A stretch of DNA of 8,059 nucleotides, taken from positions 1 through 8,059 of the forward strand of contig DATAYF010000049.1 of the NCBI GenBank assembly GCA_036272735.1, written 5' to 3'. Shown in pieces: positions 1-6,430 of this stretch. The notes below the pieces were generated by a model. It was given only the letters and a program-made list of their open reading frames with translations. It was not told where the DNA came from and made no database searches. The stretch is from DATAYF01 sp036272735 (lineage in GTDB: Bacteria; Chloroflexota; Ktedonobacteria; Ktedonobacterales; Ktedonobacteraceae). Position numbers and translations under genes: made by a program. How positions within the stretch are numbered: position 1 is the stretch's first letter; every line of letters starts with the position of its first letter.

Positions 1-20
1 CCATGTGACAAAATAAGAAC

Positions 21-272
21 ATGCGAGCATATTCTCAAGATTTACGACAGCGTATCCTGTCTGCAGTTGACCAGGGAAAGCCGCGTGCAGAGATGATCAA
101 GACCTTTGCAGTGTCTCGCTCCACAATCAAACGCTATCTCAAGTTGAGACGCGAAACCGGTGACGGGAAGCCCAGGGTCATTCCAGGGCGTCCATCAAAG
201 AAAGGGACTGCCCTGCACGCGGGATTGCTCCCGCAACTCGAAGCGCATTCCGATGCGACCCTTTCCAGTTGA
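21..272 (+). pseudogene. IS630-type transposase, N-terminal fragment
   Basis: The 83-residue product resembles the N-terminal DNA-binding part of IS630-family transposases. It opens with the typical RAYSQDLRQRIL stretch. A helix-turn-helix follows at about residues 20-45 (including SRSTIKRYLKLRRETG), then a basic linker with PGRPSKKG at about 55-62 and the LLPQLEAHSDATL segment at about 68-81. In full-length relatives this last segment continues into a second helix-turn-helix and then the DDE catalytic domain. Here the similarity stops at about base 264 and the frame ends two codons later, so no catalytic residues are encoded. No clear ribosome binding site precedes the ATG. The family call is from recognition of the sequence pattern. 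It is a dead remnant, or at most a short DNA-binding peptide. Confidence 0.8.
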
Positions 273-436
273 ATGAGCACGATCCAGTTCTCTCACCGCT
301 TTTTCCTGAGCGGTTGAGGGTGACCGGTTCCGAACTGGCCAATGCTTGTTCAGCCCGGCCAGACCGCTGCTCATTCCATCAGGAGCAGAGTGAGACTCCG
401 TTATCCGAAACTGACCCATTTATGGACAAGCCATAT
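273..436. other. Unassigned DNA between IS630 remnant and IS607 right end
   Basis: I see no gene here. The open frames are short and lack ribosome binding sites. The tract contains a hairpin at 292-318: arm CTCA-CCGCT, 8-nt loop, arm AGCGG-T-TGAG, giving 9 pairs with one bulged T. Neither strand has a T-run after it, so it is not a standard terminator. On the minus strand this DNA lies immediately beyond the IS607 right end. It is therefore where the TnpB guide sequence would be copied from, and it may be the original downstream flank of the catabolic operon. Confidence 0.4.
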
Positions 437-600
437 CAGGTGTTCGGTTCCTGCTTCGTTGACCACTGCTTCGTTTCCAAAGTCTGACATGATCTCCACA
501 GGCGTTGACTTCCCGTGTAACTCACGGTAGTTCTCGTGTTATGCCAAGCGTGCAAGGTTCTTGGCGGCGTTGTAATCCCGATCCCCGACATAGCCGCAAT
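437..600 (-). ncRNA. Putative TnpB guide RNA (omega/reRNA) scaffold
   Basis: In IS605/IS607 elements the TnpB guide RNA is made from the 3' end of tnpB and the element's right end, and its variable guide lies just outside the element. The minus-strand sequence after the tnpB stop fits such a scaffold. It has a perfect 5-bp hairpin with a 5-nt loop (CCGTG-TAACT-CACGG on the plus strand, 513-527), a tandem 15-bp repeat (446-475) and a terminal stretch GAAGCAGGAACCGAACACC that resembles right ends of other TnpB elements as I remember them. The 5' limit, inside tnpB, is arbitrary. The guide would start at about 436 and run leftward. The right-end boundary is uncertain by some tens of bases. Confidence 0.4.
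446..475 (-). repeat. Tandem 15-bp repeat in IS607 right end
   Basis: On the minus strand two adjacent 15-base units share an identical first ten bases, AACGAAGCAG, followed by TGGTC in the first unit and GAACC in the second. The repeat lies in the presumed guide-RNA scaffold and could form alternative pairings or be a TnpA or TnpB recognition element. Confidence 0.6.
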
Positions 601-1681
601 CCTCGCAGACAAACACTCGTTCGCCCAGTCCGAGCGTCTCGCGTACTGTGCCACAGCAACTACAGGTCTTAGAACTCGGCTCCCAGCGCGAGACGATGAT
701 CACACGCGAACCCGCAAAGGCCGCTTTATACTCAATCTGTCGCCTGAATTCGTACATGCCCACATCAGCGATAGCGCGTGACAATTTCCGGTTTTTAAGC
801 ATGCCTCTTATGTTCAGGTCTTCCAACACGATGCACGAAGGGCGCGCGCTTTCGGGCTTGGTTCTCGCCACAATAGTGCTCGTCGCTTTGTGCAGCGCGT
901 CTTTGCGCACATTGGCTATGCGTGCGTGCATACGCGCTAAACGCTGTTTTGCCTTGAAACGGTTCTTACTGCCTTTTTTCTTGCGCGAGTGTCGGCGCGA
1001 TGTTCTTTTCAGCGCTGTTATCATCTTACGGAGAGCTTTGGGGTTCGCAAAGGTACGTCCATCAGAAAGCGTTGCTAGGGTCCTGATACCAAGGTCAACC
1101 CCAATAACCTCACCGGTCGCAGAGGTTGGTTCTGCTTGTTCAACGTGAACACAGATGGCGACAAACCAACGGCCTGCCTTCTCGCTGATCGTGGCACTGC
1201 CAATTTTGACGTTCATCGGCAGATAGCCCTGCTCTTTGAGCCGGAGTAATCCCAAACGGGGCAACTGAATCGCATCAGGATAGACGTGAATGGCACCAGT
1301 GAACCGCGCCCCGCCTATTGCCTTCTTGCGAGACTTGTACCTGGGATACCCACACGAGCCTTGCCACTTGCCCTCTTTTTTCAGGCGACACTTGCGAAAG
1401 AAATGCGTGAAGGCGTCGTCCGCATCCCGCAAACCTTCTTGAAACGCACATTTGCTGACCTCATACATCCAGGGTGTGGACTGCTTCAAGACATTGATCT
1501 CCCGATGCAATTCCGCCGCATAGGGTGTTTTCAGACCAGCGTGATAGTTTGCTTTTTTGCGGGAAAGCGCGTAGTTATACGCCCAGCGCGACGCACCCGC
1601 ATGCTTGCGACAGGCCGTGATTTGCTCGTTGTTGAGGTCGAGTTCCACGCGATAGCCACACTTGACCAGCATCCTACTCAT
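539..1681 (-). CDS. tnpB: TnpB, RNA-guided nuclease of IS607 element
   Basis: This 380-residue protein is the transposon-encoded ancestor-type of Cas12. TnpB uses an RNA from the element end to cut the empty donor site and so helps retain the element. The N-terminal half (about 1-190) is the wedge/REC-like region. The split RuvC nuclease follows, with D196 (in GVDLGIRTLATLSDG), E287 (in CIVLEDLNIRGM) and the DRD motif at 367-369 before NAAKNLA, where D369 is the likely third acid. A zinc ribbon between the last two motifs has C340/C343 and C359/C362. A very basic helix lies at about 218-262. Length and motifs are full, so it should be functional. It overlaps tnpA by 8 bases (ATGAGTAG), implying translational coupling. 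The alternative start MLVK at base 1672 has AGAGG nine bases upstream and may be the true one. The reading frame stays open for 45 codons past the TAA stop. Confidence 0.93.
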   Translation of the reverse strand: MSRMLVKCGYRVELDLNNEQITACRKHAGASRWAYNYALSRKKANYHAGLKTPYAAELHREINVLKQSTPWMYEVSKCAFQEGLRDADDAFTHFFRKCRLKKEGKWQGSCGYPRYKSRKKAIGGARFTGAIHVYPDAIQLPRLGLLRLKEQGYLPMNVKIGSATISEKAGRWFVAICVHVEQAEPTSATGEVIGVDLGIRTLATLSDGRTFANPKALRKMITALKRTSRRHSRKKKGSKNRFKAKQRLARMHARIANVRKDALHKATSTIVARTKPESARPSCIVLEDLNIRGMLKNRKLSRAIADVGMYEFRRQIEYKAAFAGSRVIIVSRWEPSSKTCSCCGTVRETLGLGERVFVCEDCGYVGDRDYNAAKNLARLA

Positions 1682-2252
1682 CCTCTTTCATCGTCTGTTC
1701 CACACACTGCTTGATCTTTTCCGCACGGCGCTTGGAGGTACGGCGTCCATAGATACGGCTTGCCATACTGGTAATCACGGCAATGAAGTCATCCACCAGA
1801 TCATTATCGGTATCGCGAGGATACATCACCTCCAAGCGTCGACCTTGCATGGTCAACAATTGCTCAATGTAGTTGAAGCCAAAGCGGGTTAGTCGATCCC
1901 GATGTTCCACCACGATCACTCCGATACTCGCATCGGTCAAGAGTTTGACCAGTTTGGGGCGTCGATCATTGAGTCCTGATGCCAGTTCACTTACCACCGA
2001 TGTCACCTGATAGCCGTGCACGGCGGCGTAATCTTTGAGCCGTTGCATCTGCCGCTCTAAATCCTCTTTCTGGTCTGCCGATGAAACACGAGCATACAGG
2101 GCAACGCCCATCGCCTCTTGCGGCTGTGCTGGTTCACGCACAATGACGGTTCCCGTATCAAGTTGATAGGCATCCAATTTCCCAGCCCTCCACCACCGGA
2201 AGGCGGTTTTGTAGCTGACGCCCATCTTTTTGGCGTACTGACTTAATCTCAT
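1674..2252 (-). CDS. tnpA: IS607 transposase TnpA, serine recombinase
   Basis: This is the site-specific recombinase that excises and inserts the element through a Ser-DNA covalent intermediate. The start is taken at MRLSQYAKKMGVSYKTAF (192 residues), which matches the usual IS607 N-terminus. An in-frame ATG two codons upstream (2258) is possible. A MerR-like helix-turn-helix covers about residues 1-45, including the TAFRWWRAGKLDAYQ recognition region. The resolvase-type catalytic domain begins with ALYARVSSADQ, where the first Ser of RVSS is the expected nucleophile and its neighbouring Arg an active-site residue. It continues with the conserved EHRDRLTRFG block, whose arginines are typical of the active site. 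The C-terminus is basic (GRRTSKRRAEKIK). The protein is the full length expected for the family. No Shine-Dalgarno is visible before either ATG, and a nearby promoter suggests a leaderless message. Confidence 0.93.
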   Translation of the reverse strand: MRLSQYAKKMGVSYKTAFRWWRAGKLDAYQLDTGTVIVREPAQPQEAMGVALYARVSSADQKEDLERQMQRLKDYAAVHGYQVTSVVSELASGLNDRRPKLVKLLTDASIGVIVVEHRDRLTRFGFNYIEQLLTMQGRRLEVMYPRDTDNDLVDDFIAVITSMASRIYGRRTSKRRAEKIKQCVEQTMKEDE

Positions 2253-2258
2253 GCACAT

Positions 2259-2287
2259 AGATTAGCGCAAACGTCATCAAATGTCAA
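2259..2287 (-). promoter_or_regulatory. Possible tnpA promoter, leaderless mRNA
   Basis: On the minus strand a perfect TTGACA (2287-2282) is followed after 17 bases by TAATCT (2264-2259), a weak -10. Counting seven bases beyond the -10 places the start of transcription on the A of the ATG at 2252. That would make the transcript leaderless and agrees with the missing ribosome binding site. The -35 lies in a 10-bp near-palindrome, ATGTTGACAT. Confidence 0.4.
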
Positions 2288-2328
2288 CATTTTATTTAGC
2301 TGTTAATACCCTATAAAGGAAGTGAGCA

Positions 2329-3153
2329 TTATACGTCCTTTGTATCCCTGCGGGTCACGGTCAGATAGCAGACGAAGACGATGGTTGCCAGCGCGAGAGC
2401 CAGGCTTACCCACCCGTCACCCCATCCCAGGCCACCCAGCGTCGCTTTCCCCATCCAGTCGGCAAACGAGGCACCAAGTGGTCGGGTCACGATGTACGCG
2501 AACCAGAACGCCAGAATCCCGTTCAACCCCATTTTCCAGTACCCCAAAGATGGAACAGCCATGACGGCAAGAAACAGGAGGGTCGAGGGAAAATACCCCC
2601 ACCCGAGGGTTTTCGCGGTCAGGTCACCTGCGGCGGTTCCCAGCGCGAACGTTGCCATGACCGCGCCCCAGTAAAAGAGTTCGCGGCGCCGGGTGAAAAT
2701 ACTGTGGATCGACAAGGTTTTCTCGCTCACATACCAGGTCACGAAGATGATAGCCAGGACGGCGGCAAAGAACGCGGTTGCGGCTTGATAGGGGACCCCC
2801 AACCCAACATGCGCGACATCGGCGGCCATGGTACCGAAGACCGCTACCATGGCAACCGCGAACCAGTAGATCCAGGCGACATAGCGACGGGCAGCCAGTT
2901 GCAAGATCAAGGCGACCATGAGTCCAATGGCCCCGATCGCGATGGCGATCAGCGGTTTGAGCACGAACACATGAAACAGGGAGTCCGCGCTTGACTCACC
3001 GAGCGCCGTGGTCAACAATTTGATGATCCAGAAAAAGATGGTGACTTCCGGAACCTTTTTCAGGGCACGACGGGCGAGAGGCAGAGATGGAGTCGTTTCG
3101 CTGGAAGCACCGGAAACCGTAGCAAGCGGGTCTTGTCGTAGGGGTTTATTCAT
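2329..3153 (-). CDS. COG4705-type membrane protein with four-fold repeat
   Basis: This is a 274-residue integral membrane protein with about eight hydrophobic segments (near 38-50, 66-86, 93-110, 123-141, 159-172, 188-204, 210-222, 248-266) after a hydrophilic N-terminus of about 33 residues. The KVPEVTIFFWIIKLLTTALG start of the membrane part is typical of the uncharacterised family COG4705. The function is not known. A module [F/Y]W-x9-G-x4-D occurs four times with identical spacing: W42-G52-D57, W97-G107-D112, W162-G172-D177 and W217-G227-D232. This points to two internal duplications and to four buried Asp residues, as might line a transport path. Translation starts at the ATG nine bases after AGGAG. 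It is the fourth gene of the probable operon, 80 bases behind the MFS gene. The IS607 element begins shortly after its stop, with no terminator seen between. Confidence 0.85.
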   Translation of the reverse strand: MNKPLRQDPLATVSGASSETTPSLPLARRALKKVPEVTIFFWIIKLLTTALGESSADSLFHVFVLKPLIAIAIGAIGLMVALILQLAARRYVAWIYWFAVAMVAVFGTMAADVAHVGLGVPYQAATAFFAAVLAIIFVTWYVSEKTLSIHSIFTRRRELFYWGAVMATFALGTAAGDLTAKTLGWGYFPSTLLFLAVMAVPSLGYWKMGLNGILAFWFAYIVTRPLGASFADWMGKATLGGLGWGDGWVSLALALATIVFVCYLTVTRRDTKDV

Positions 3154-3154
3154 C

Positions 3155-3174
3155 TGTTACTTCTCCTTGTAACA
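3155..3174 (-). promoter_or_regulatory. Ribosome binding site in a hairpin loop
   Basis: In the mRNA sense, TGTTAC and GTAACA form a perfect 6-bp stem around an 8-base loop, AAGGAGAA, which contains the Shine-Dalgarno of the membrane-protein gene. The stem ends one base before the ATG. Presenting the site in a loop could enhance its access or make it a target for regulation. The stem is short and AU-rich, so chance is possible. Confidence 0.35.
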
Positions 3175-3204
3175 ACAAAAGCACGTTCTTTTGGTATTCA
3201 TCAT
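3157..3204 (-). CDS. Possible cysteine-containing leader peptide
   Basis: A 15-codon frame, MMNTKRTCFCCYKEK, ends with TAA three bases before the ATG of the membrane-protein gene and includes that gene's Shine-Dalgarno as codons. Three Cys codons fall within four positions. No ribosome binding site precedes its ATG-ATG start, so translation is doubtful. If translated, ribosomes would pass over the hairpin at 3155-3174 and could couple the two genes. Confidence 0.15.
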   Translation of the reverse strand: MMNTKRTCFCCYKEK

Positions 3205-3233
3205 AAGCAATACATGGATGGGGTTCTTGTTAT

Positions 3234-4595
3234 CTAGTGAGCAATGTTCTCCAGCGACTGGCCTGTCGTCCTGGGTCCGAGCAAGCCCACATCCAGGCTC
3301 ACGATGCCCAGAACGACGGCACAGGCGACGAAGAACGCGACGGGACCAGAGACTTGCAGCAAGGGAAGCGCCACGAAAGGGAGAATACCACTGGAGAGGC
3401 GACTCAAGCTGTAGGCGATTCCCACCGCCGTTCCGCGCATCCGTGTGGGGAAAATCTCTGCCTGGTAGACGTGGTAGCTGTTTCCAAACACCTGACTGGT
3501 TACGGTCAGGAGGAAACCAGAGATCAGGAGCACCGGGACGGAGGTGGCGAACCCGAAGAGGAGCCCAAAGAGCGCCATCAGCAGGGCGGTGCCAATAATC
3601 AACCATTTGCGCTCCACGCGCTCGACAATGGGAACCGAGAGCCATGATCCCAGCGGATAGCCAAGGGCAATGGGCGCGGTATACGCCAGCGTATTCACGA
3701 TGCTAAAGCCTTTGGCGGTCAGGATCAGGGGCGCAAGCGAGCCAAAGCCGTAGAAACCCACCGCCTGAAAAAACTGGAAGATCAGGAGCATGATGGTGCG
3801 CTTCGCGTAGACGCCACGAAAGGACTCCGCGAGCGTCAGGCGTTTTGGCGGTTCCACCACAGCCAGCGCCGGCGGGGGTAATTCGCTCAGATGCAGTTCC
3901 TGCATGGCAGCGTGCTCAAGCGCGCTGACTGCCGCCTCGGCTGCCGTCGTTTTCTGGCGGATCTCGAACCAGCGCGGCGATTCGGGTAGGCCACGACGGA
4001 TCCACCAGACAATCAGCGCACCCAGAGCCCCCATAACCAGCAACCAGCGCCATCCCGCCATGAGGAAAGTGGTGGAGACCAGTACCTTTGAGAGCAGACC
4101 TGCGATGGGTACCCCCAGGAAGCCGAAGGTATAGGCCCACGCGGTGTAACGCCCACGCACAGGGGCAGGAAGCATTTCGCTCAAGTAGACATCGGTGAGT
4201 ACTGGCGTGGCCCCGAGTCCAATCCCAGCCAGAAAGCGCAACACGATCACCCAGGTCACAGAGGGTGCAAAGGCGGTGGCCAAAGAAAAGAGTGAGTAGA
4301 TTAGCAGGTCGATCACATACAGCGTGCGCCGGCCAAAGTAGTCCGAAACCACGCTGAGGGCGATCGCCCCAACAAACATGCCAAAGAAGCCGGAGGCGAT
4401 GACCGCCGCTGTCTCAAAGGTGTTCAAATGGTAGAGACTCGCCAGGATCGTTCCTAACAAACCACCCAAAGCGATATCGAAGAAGTCAAAGAACGTTCCG
4501 ATACCGATCACCACGATCAACTTGCGATGCAATGAAAACAGGGGAATGCGCTCCATGCGCGCCGCAATCGTTGCTTGTGCGCTGGTCACTGCCAT
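3234..4595 (-). CDS. MFS transporter, metabolite:H+ symporter type
   Basis: This 453-residue major facilitator superfamily permease probably imports, with protons, the compound handled by the neighbouring AtuA/DUF4387 proteins. It fits the sugar/metabolite branch (Sugar_tr; organic-acid and NiaP-like symporters). Acidic residues sit in helix 1 (FFDFFD, 35-40). The loop 2-3 signature SDYFGRRTLY lies at 84-93. After helix 6 comes GLPESPRWF (202-210), a hallmark of this branch. A hydrophilic central loop covers about 208-265. AEIFPTRMRGTAVG (379-392) is the second-half counterpart. Length and hydrophobic pattern agree with twelve helices, six on each side of the loop. AAGGA lies five bases before the ATG, with a further GGAGG upstream. 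The gene follows DUF4387 by 88 bases, where a modest GC-rich hairpin can be drawn but no terminator T-run. The substrate cannot be read from the sequence; a carboxylate or hydroxy acid is an inference from context. Confidence 0.92.
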   Translation of the reverse strand: MAVTSAQATIAARMERIPLFSLHRKLIVVIGIGTFFDFFDIALGGLLGTILASLYHLNTFETAAVIASGFFGMFVGAIALSVVSDYFGRRTLYVIDLLIYSLFSLATAFAPSVTWVIVLRFLAGIGLGATPVLTDVYLSEMLPAPVRGRYTAWAYTFGFLGVPIAGLLSKVLVSTTFLMAGWRWLLVMGALGALIVWWIRRGLPESPRWFEIRQKTTAAEAAVSALEHAAMQELHLSELPPPALAVVEPPKRLTLAESFRGVYAKRTIMLLIFQFFQAVGFYGFGSLAPLILTAKGFSIVNTLAYTAPIALGYPLGSWLSVPIVERVERKWLIIGTALLMALFGLLFGFATSVPVLLISGFLLTVTSQVFGNSYHVYQAEIFPTRMRGTAVGIAYSLSRLSSGILPFVALPLLQVSGPVAFFVACAVVLGIVSLDVGLLGPRTTGQSLENIAH

Positions 4596-4683
4596 AGTAT
4601 TCCTTCCTTTCCTCCGGTGAAGCGCTGGATCAGGTTGCCCAGGAACAGCAGGCTTCTCCGGGCCGATTCTTTCTGGAACCCGT

Positions 4684-5022
4684 TTACTTTCTGGGGTGAA
4701 TGACGAGCCCTGCTGGGAGCGGGATCTCGATGTTCATCAGCGGGGGAAATTGTTGCCCGCCATGCAGGTCTCCATCTCCCAGATCTCCCTGAGGCAGAGG
4801 GCGAGGAATGGAAAACTTGAAAGCGCGCGCGTGATCGTACACAAAGAAGCGCACCGTCTCTACCGGGCACGCGTAGAACGCGGCAAAAACCTGCGCATTC
4901 AGGCACTGTGAGGTTTTGACCAACTGATAGTGTTCCTCGTTCTCAAACAGGATGTCAAAGGTCAGGAAGAAGGGTCCAGCGTTCTTGCTGCGAATCAGGG
5001 TGGCGAGATCTGCCAGTTTCAT
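4684..5022 (-). CDS. DUF4387 family protein
   Basis: This small soluble protein of 112 residues has the pattern of DUF4387. RSKNAGPFFLTFDILFEN lies near the start (11-28), SIPRPLPQGD at 71-80 and GDLHGGQQFPPLMNIEIP at about 84-101. The biochemical role is unknown. The family is typically found next to, or fused with, DUF1446/AtuA proteins, which suggests a subunit or partner of that protein. The start at 5022 is fixed by AAGGAG eight bases upstream. The open frame extends to 5295, but that extension overlaps the end of atuA and has a Pro/Ser-rich composition unlike the family. The gene starts 34 bases after the atuA stop and so is co-transcribed. There are no membrane segments or signal peptide. 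Confidence 0.88.
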   Translation of the reverse strand: MKLADLATLIRSKNAGPFFLTFDILFENEEHYQLVKTSQCLNAQVFAAFYACPVETVRFFVYDHARAFKFSIPRPLPQGDLGDGDLHGGQQFPPLMNIEIPLPAGLVIHPRK

Positions 5023-5056
5023 GTTGCATGCTCCTTGAGTGTCTACATAGGATGAT

Positions 5057-6430
5057 TTAGCCGATCTCCACGAAGGTGGTGCGGAACAACTCCAGCGGAG
5101 ACTGGGGAATGACCACATGGTGGAGATTGAAACGGTAAACGGGACCGCGTTCGATATGGGCGGGATTATGAAGACACGCGAAGCTGGTGGTCGCACCGCG
5201 CCATTCGGCAATCGGATAGTGCAGCAGTGGCTGGCGGCTGAGTTGGGCGATGATCGTGGCGAGTTGCTGGGTGGCGGCTGTAGCCTCCAGGACAATGCCT
5301 ACCTCTTTGGGAACCACGTTGTGTTCCGGTTCCAGCGCACCCATCACGCCGTCACGGCCATAGACGTGGAACACCAGACGGTAATCGTCTTGCGTGATCC
5401 GATCGCCCAGCACGTGTGCAATGGTCTCCTCGATGTAGGCACGCACCTTTGCCAGCCAGCTATCGAGTTGCCGGAGCAGGAAAGGATCGCGTATCCCACC
5501 AATGATGATCGTCTGATAGCCCACCAGTTCCGCACCTTCCAGCTTGATCGTATAAGGATCTGCGGGTTGAAAATGGCTGTTGGCCACGCGGACGGTGATC
5601 GGGTCAACGGCTTCGTAGGTTGCCTCGGTAATATCGGCGGTGCCAGAGGCTTCGGTGAAATGAAAGGGGTCTACATTTTCATACAGACTGTGGGCCGCAA
5701 CACTCTGGGGCGTGCAGCGCAAGCCCTGTCCGAAAGGCTTGACCAGAAAGTGATCCTGTCGCAGCGTCACGAACATGACCCCTTTGCCGGCAGTCTCGCA
5801 AGCCATCGTGCCGCACTCCACCACCTTGCCCGCGTGCCAGGCCAGCCCCTCGGGAAAACCACGCAGGATGGGCAAGGCAGCATACAGCGCCGAGTCGCTA
5901 CATCGACCGGCCAGGATCACATCAACCCCCTTTGCAAGTGCCTGCTGTAACGGTTCGACCCCCATCATCCCGACAATATGCGCACTTCTTTTGATCGTAT
6001 CTTCATCCAGGTGAGGCGCGGCATCAAGCGGCTGGATACGCCCTTGCTGGAACAACTCGTCCAGCGCATCTTTATCCTGCTCCGCGTATATCACTGCCAC
6101 ACGCAACTTCATCCCCGCTTCTCTCACAATCTCGTTGACGATAGCGAGTGTCCAATCCACCTGCGCATCTCCCCCAGCAGTCCCGGCAGAGCCAATTACC
6201 ACTGGAATACCCGCCCGGTGGCCCGCATCGAGAAAGGCCGCCAGATCACATTTCACCGCTGCGCGTGCGAAAGCGGGTTCTCCAGACCCGAGTGAGAACG
6301 GGCCAGCATCCGTGGTCCCGGCGTCGCATGCAAGAAAGTGGGGATGCTCCTTGAGCGCTTCATCGAGGGCGTCTGTCTCAACCCCTGCCCCCACCAGCGT
6401 GCCTGCAATATACCTGATTTCGTTTACCAT
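5057..6430 (-). CDS. AtuA family protein (DUF1446)
   Basis: This 457-residue cytoplasmic protein of the acyclic terpene utilisation AtuA/DUF1446 family is the first gene of the operon. The family is named after the Pseudomonas atu cluster, but its reaction is not established to my knowledge. Family-type glycine/aspartate-rich motifs are visible: CDAGTTDAGPFSLGSG (35-50), VIGSAGTAGGDAQVD (78-92), VILAGRCSDSALYAA (171-185) and VVECGTMACE (203-212). These look like ligand-binding loops of a Rossmann-like fold. The DUF4387 domain found on or near relatives is a separate gene immediately downstream. The start MVNEIRYIAGT at 6430 follows AAAGGA at a 4-base distance and GGAGG further up. The frame is open to 6592, but the extra 54 residues do not look like this family. 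Terpene degradation is only a name here, as no acyl-CoA carboxylase or dehydrogenase genes are in the window. Confidence 0.9.
   Translation of the reverse strand: MVNEIRYIAGTLVGAGVETDALDEALKEHPHFLACDAGTTDAGPFSLGSGEPAFARAAVKCDLAAFLDAGHRAGIPVVIGSAGTAGGDAQVDWTLAIVNEIVREAGMKLRVAVIYAEQDKDALDELFQQGRIQPLDAAPHLDEDTIKRSAHIVGMMGVEPLQQALAKGVDVILAGRCSDSALYAALPILRGFPEGLAWHAGKVVECGTMACETAGKGVMFVTLRQDHFLVKPFGQGLRCTPQSVAAHSLYENVDPFHFTEASGTADITEATYEAVDPITVRVANSHFQPADPYTIKLEGAELVGYQTIIIGGIRDPFLLRQLDSWLAKVRAYIEETIAHVLGDRITQDDYRLVFHVYGRDGVMGALEPEHNVVPKEVGIVLEATAATQQLATIIAQLSRQPLLHYPIAEWRGATTSFACLHNPAHIERGPVYRFNLHHVVIPQSPLELFRTTFVEIG

Larger units (their letters stand above)
437..2311 (-). mobile_element. IS607-family element (tnpA + tnpB)
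   Basis: This is a two-gene element with the gene order and proteins of IS607: a MerR-like/serine-recombinase TnpA followed by an overlapping TnpB, both on the minus strand. IS607 elements have no long terminal inverted repeats and usually insert at GG dinucleotides without a fixed target duplication, so the ends cannot be set exactly by eye. The left end is placed at the CCC of 2309-2311 (GGG on the element strand), about 18 bases past the stop codon of the upstream membrane-protein gene. The right end is placed after the conserved-looking tail ending near 437. Both ends are inference. All key residues of both proteins are intact, so the element may be active. Confidence 0.7.

Noticed and set aside
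648..1148. Plus-strand frame of 166 codons
   Set aside because: It is antisense to the well-supported tnpB with no ribosome site or known motif.
2327..2333. Perfect TATAAT on the minus strand overlapping the COG4705 stop codon
   Set aside because: No acceptable -35 lies 16-18 bases upstream, so it is probably a chance match.
5023..5295. Upstream extension of the DUF4387 frame by 91 residues
   Set aside because: It overlaps the atuA 3' end and has Ser/Pro-rich shadow composition. AAGGAG eight bases before 5022 fixes the shorter start.
5117..5950. Plus-strand frame of 277 codons
   Set aside because: It lies fully antisense within atuA and shows no recognisable domain, so it is a shadow of the high-GC coding frame.
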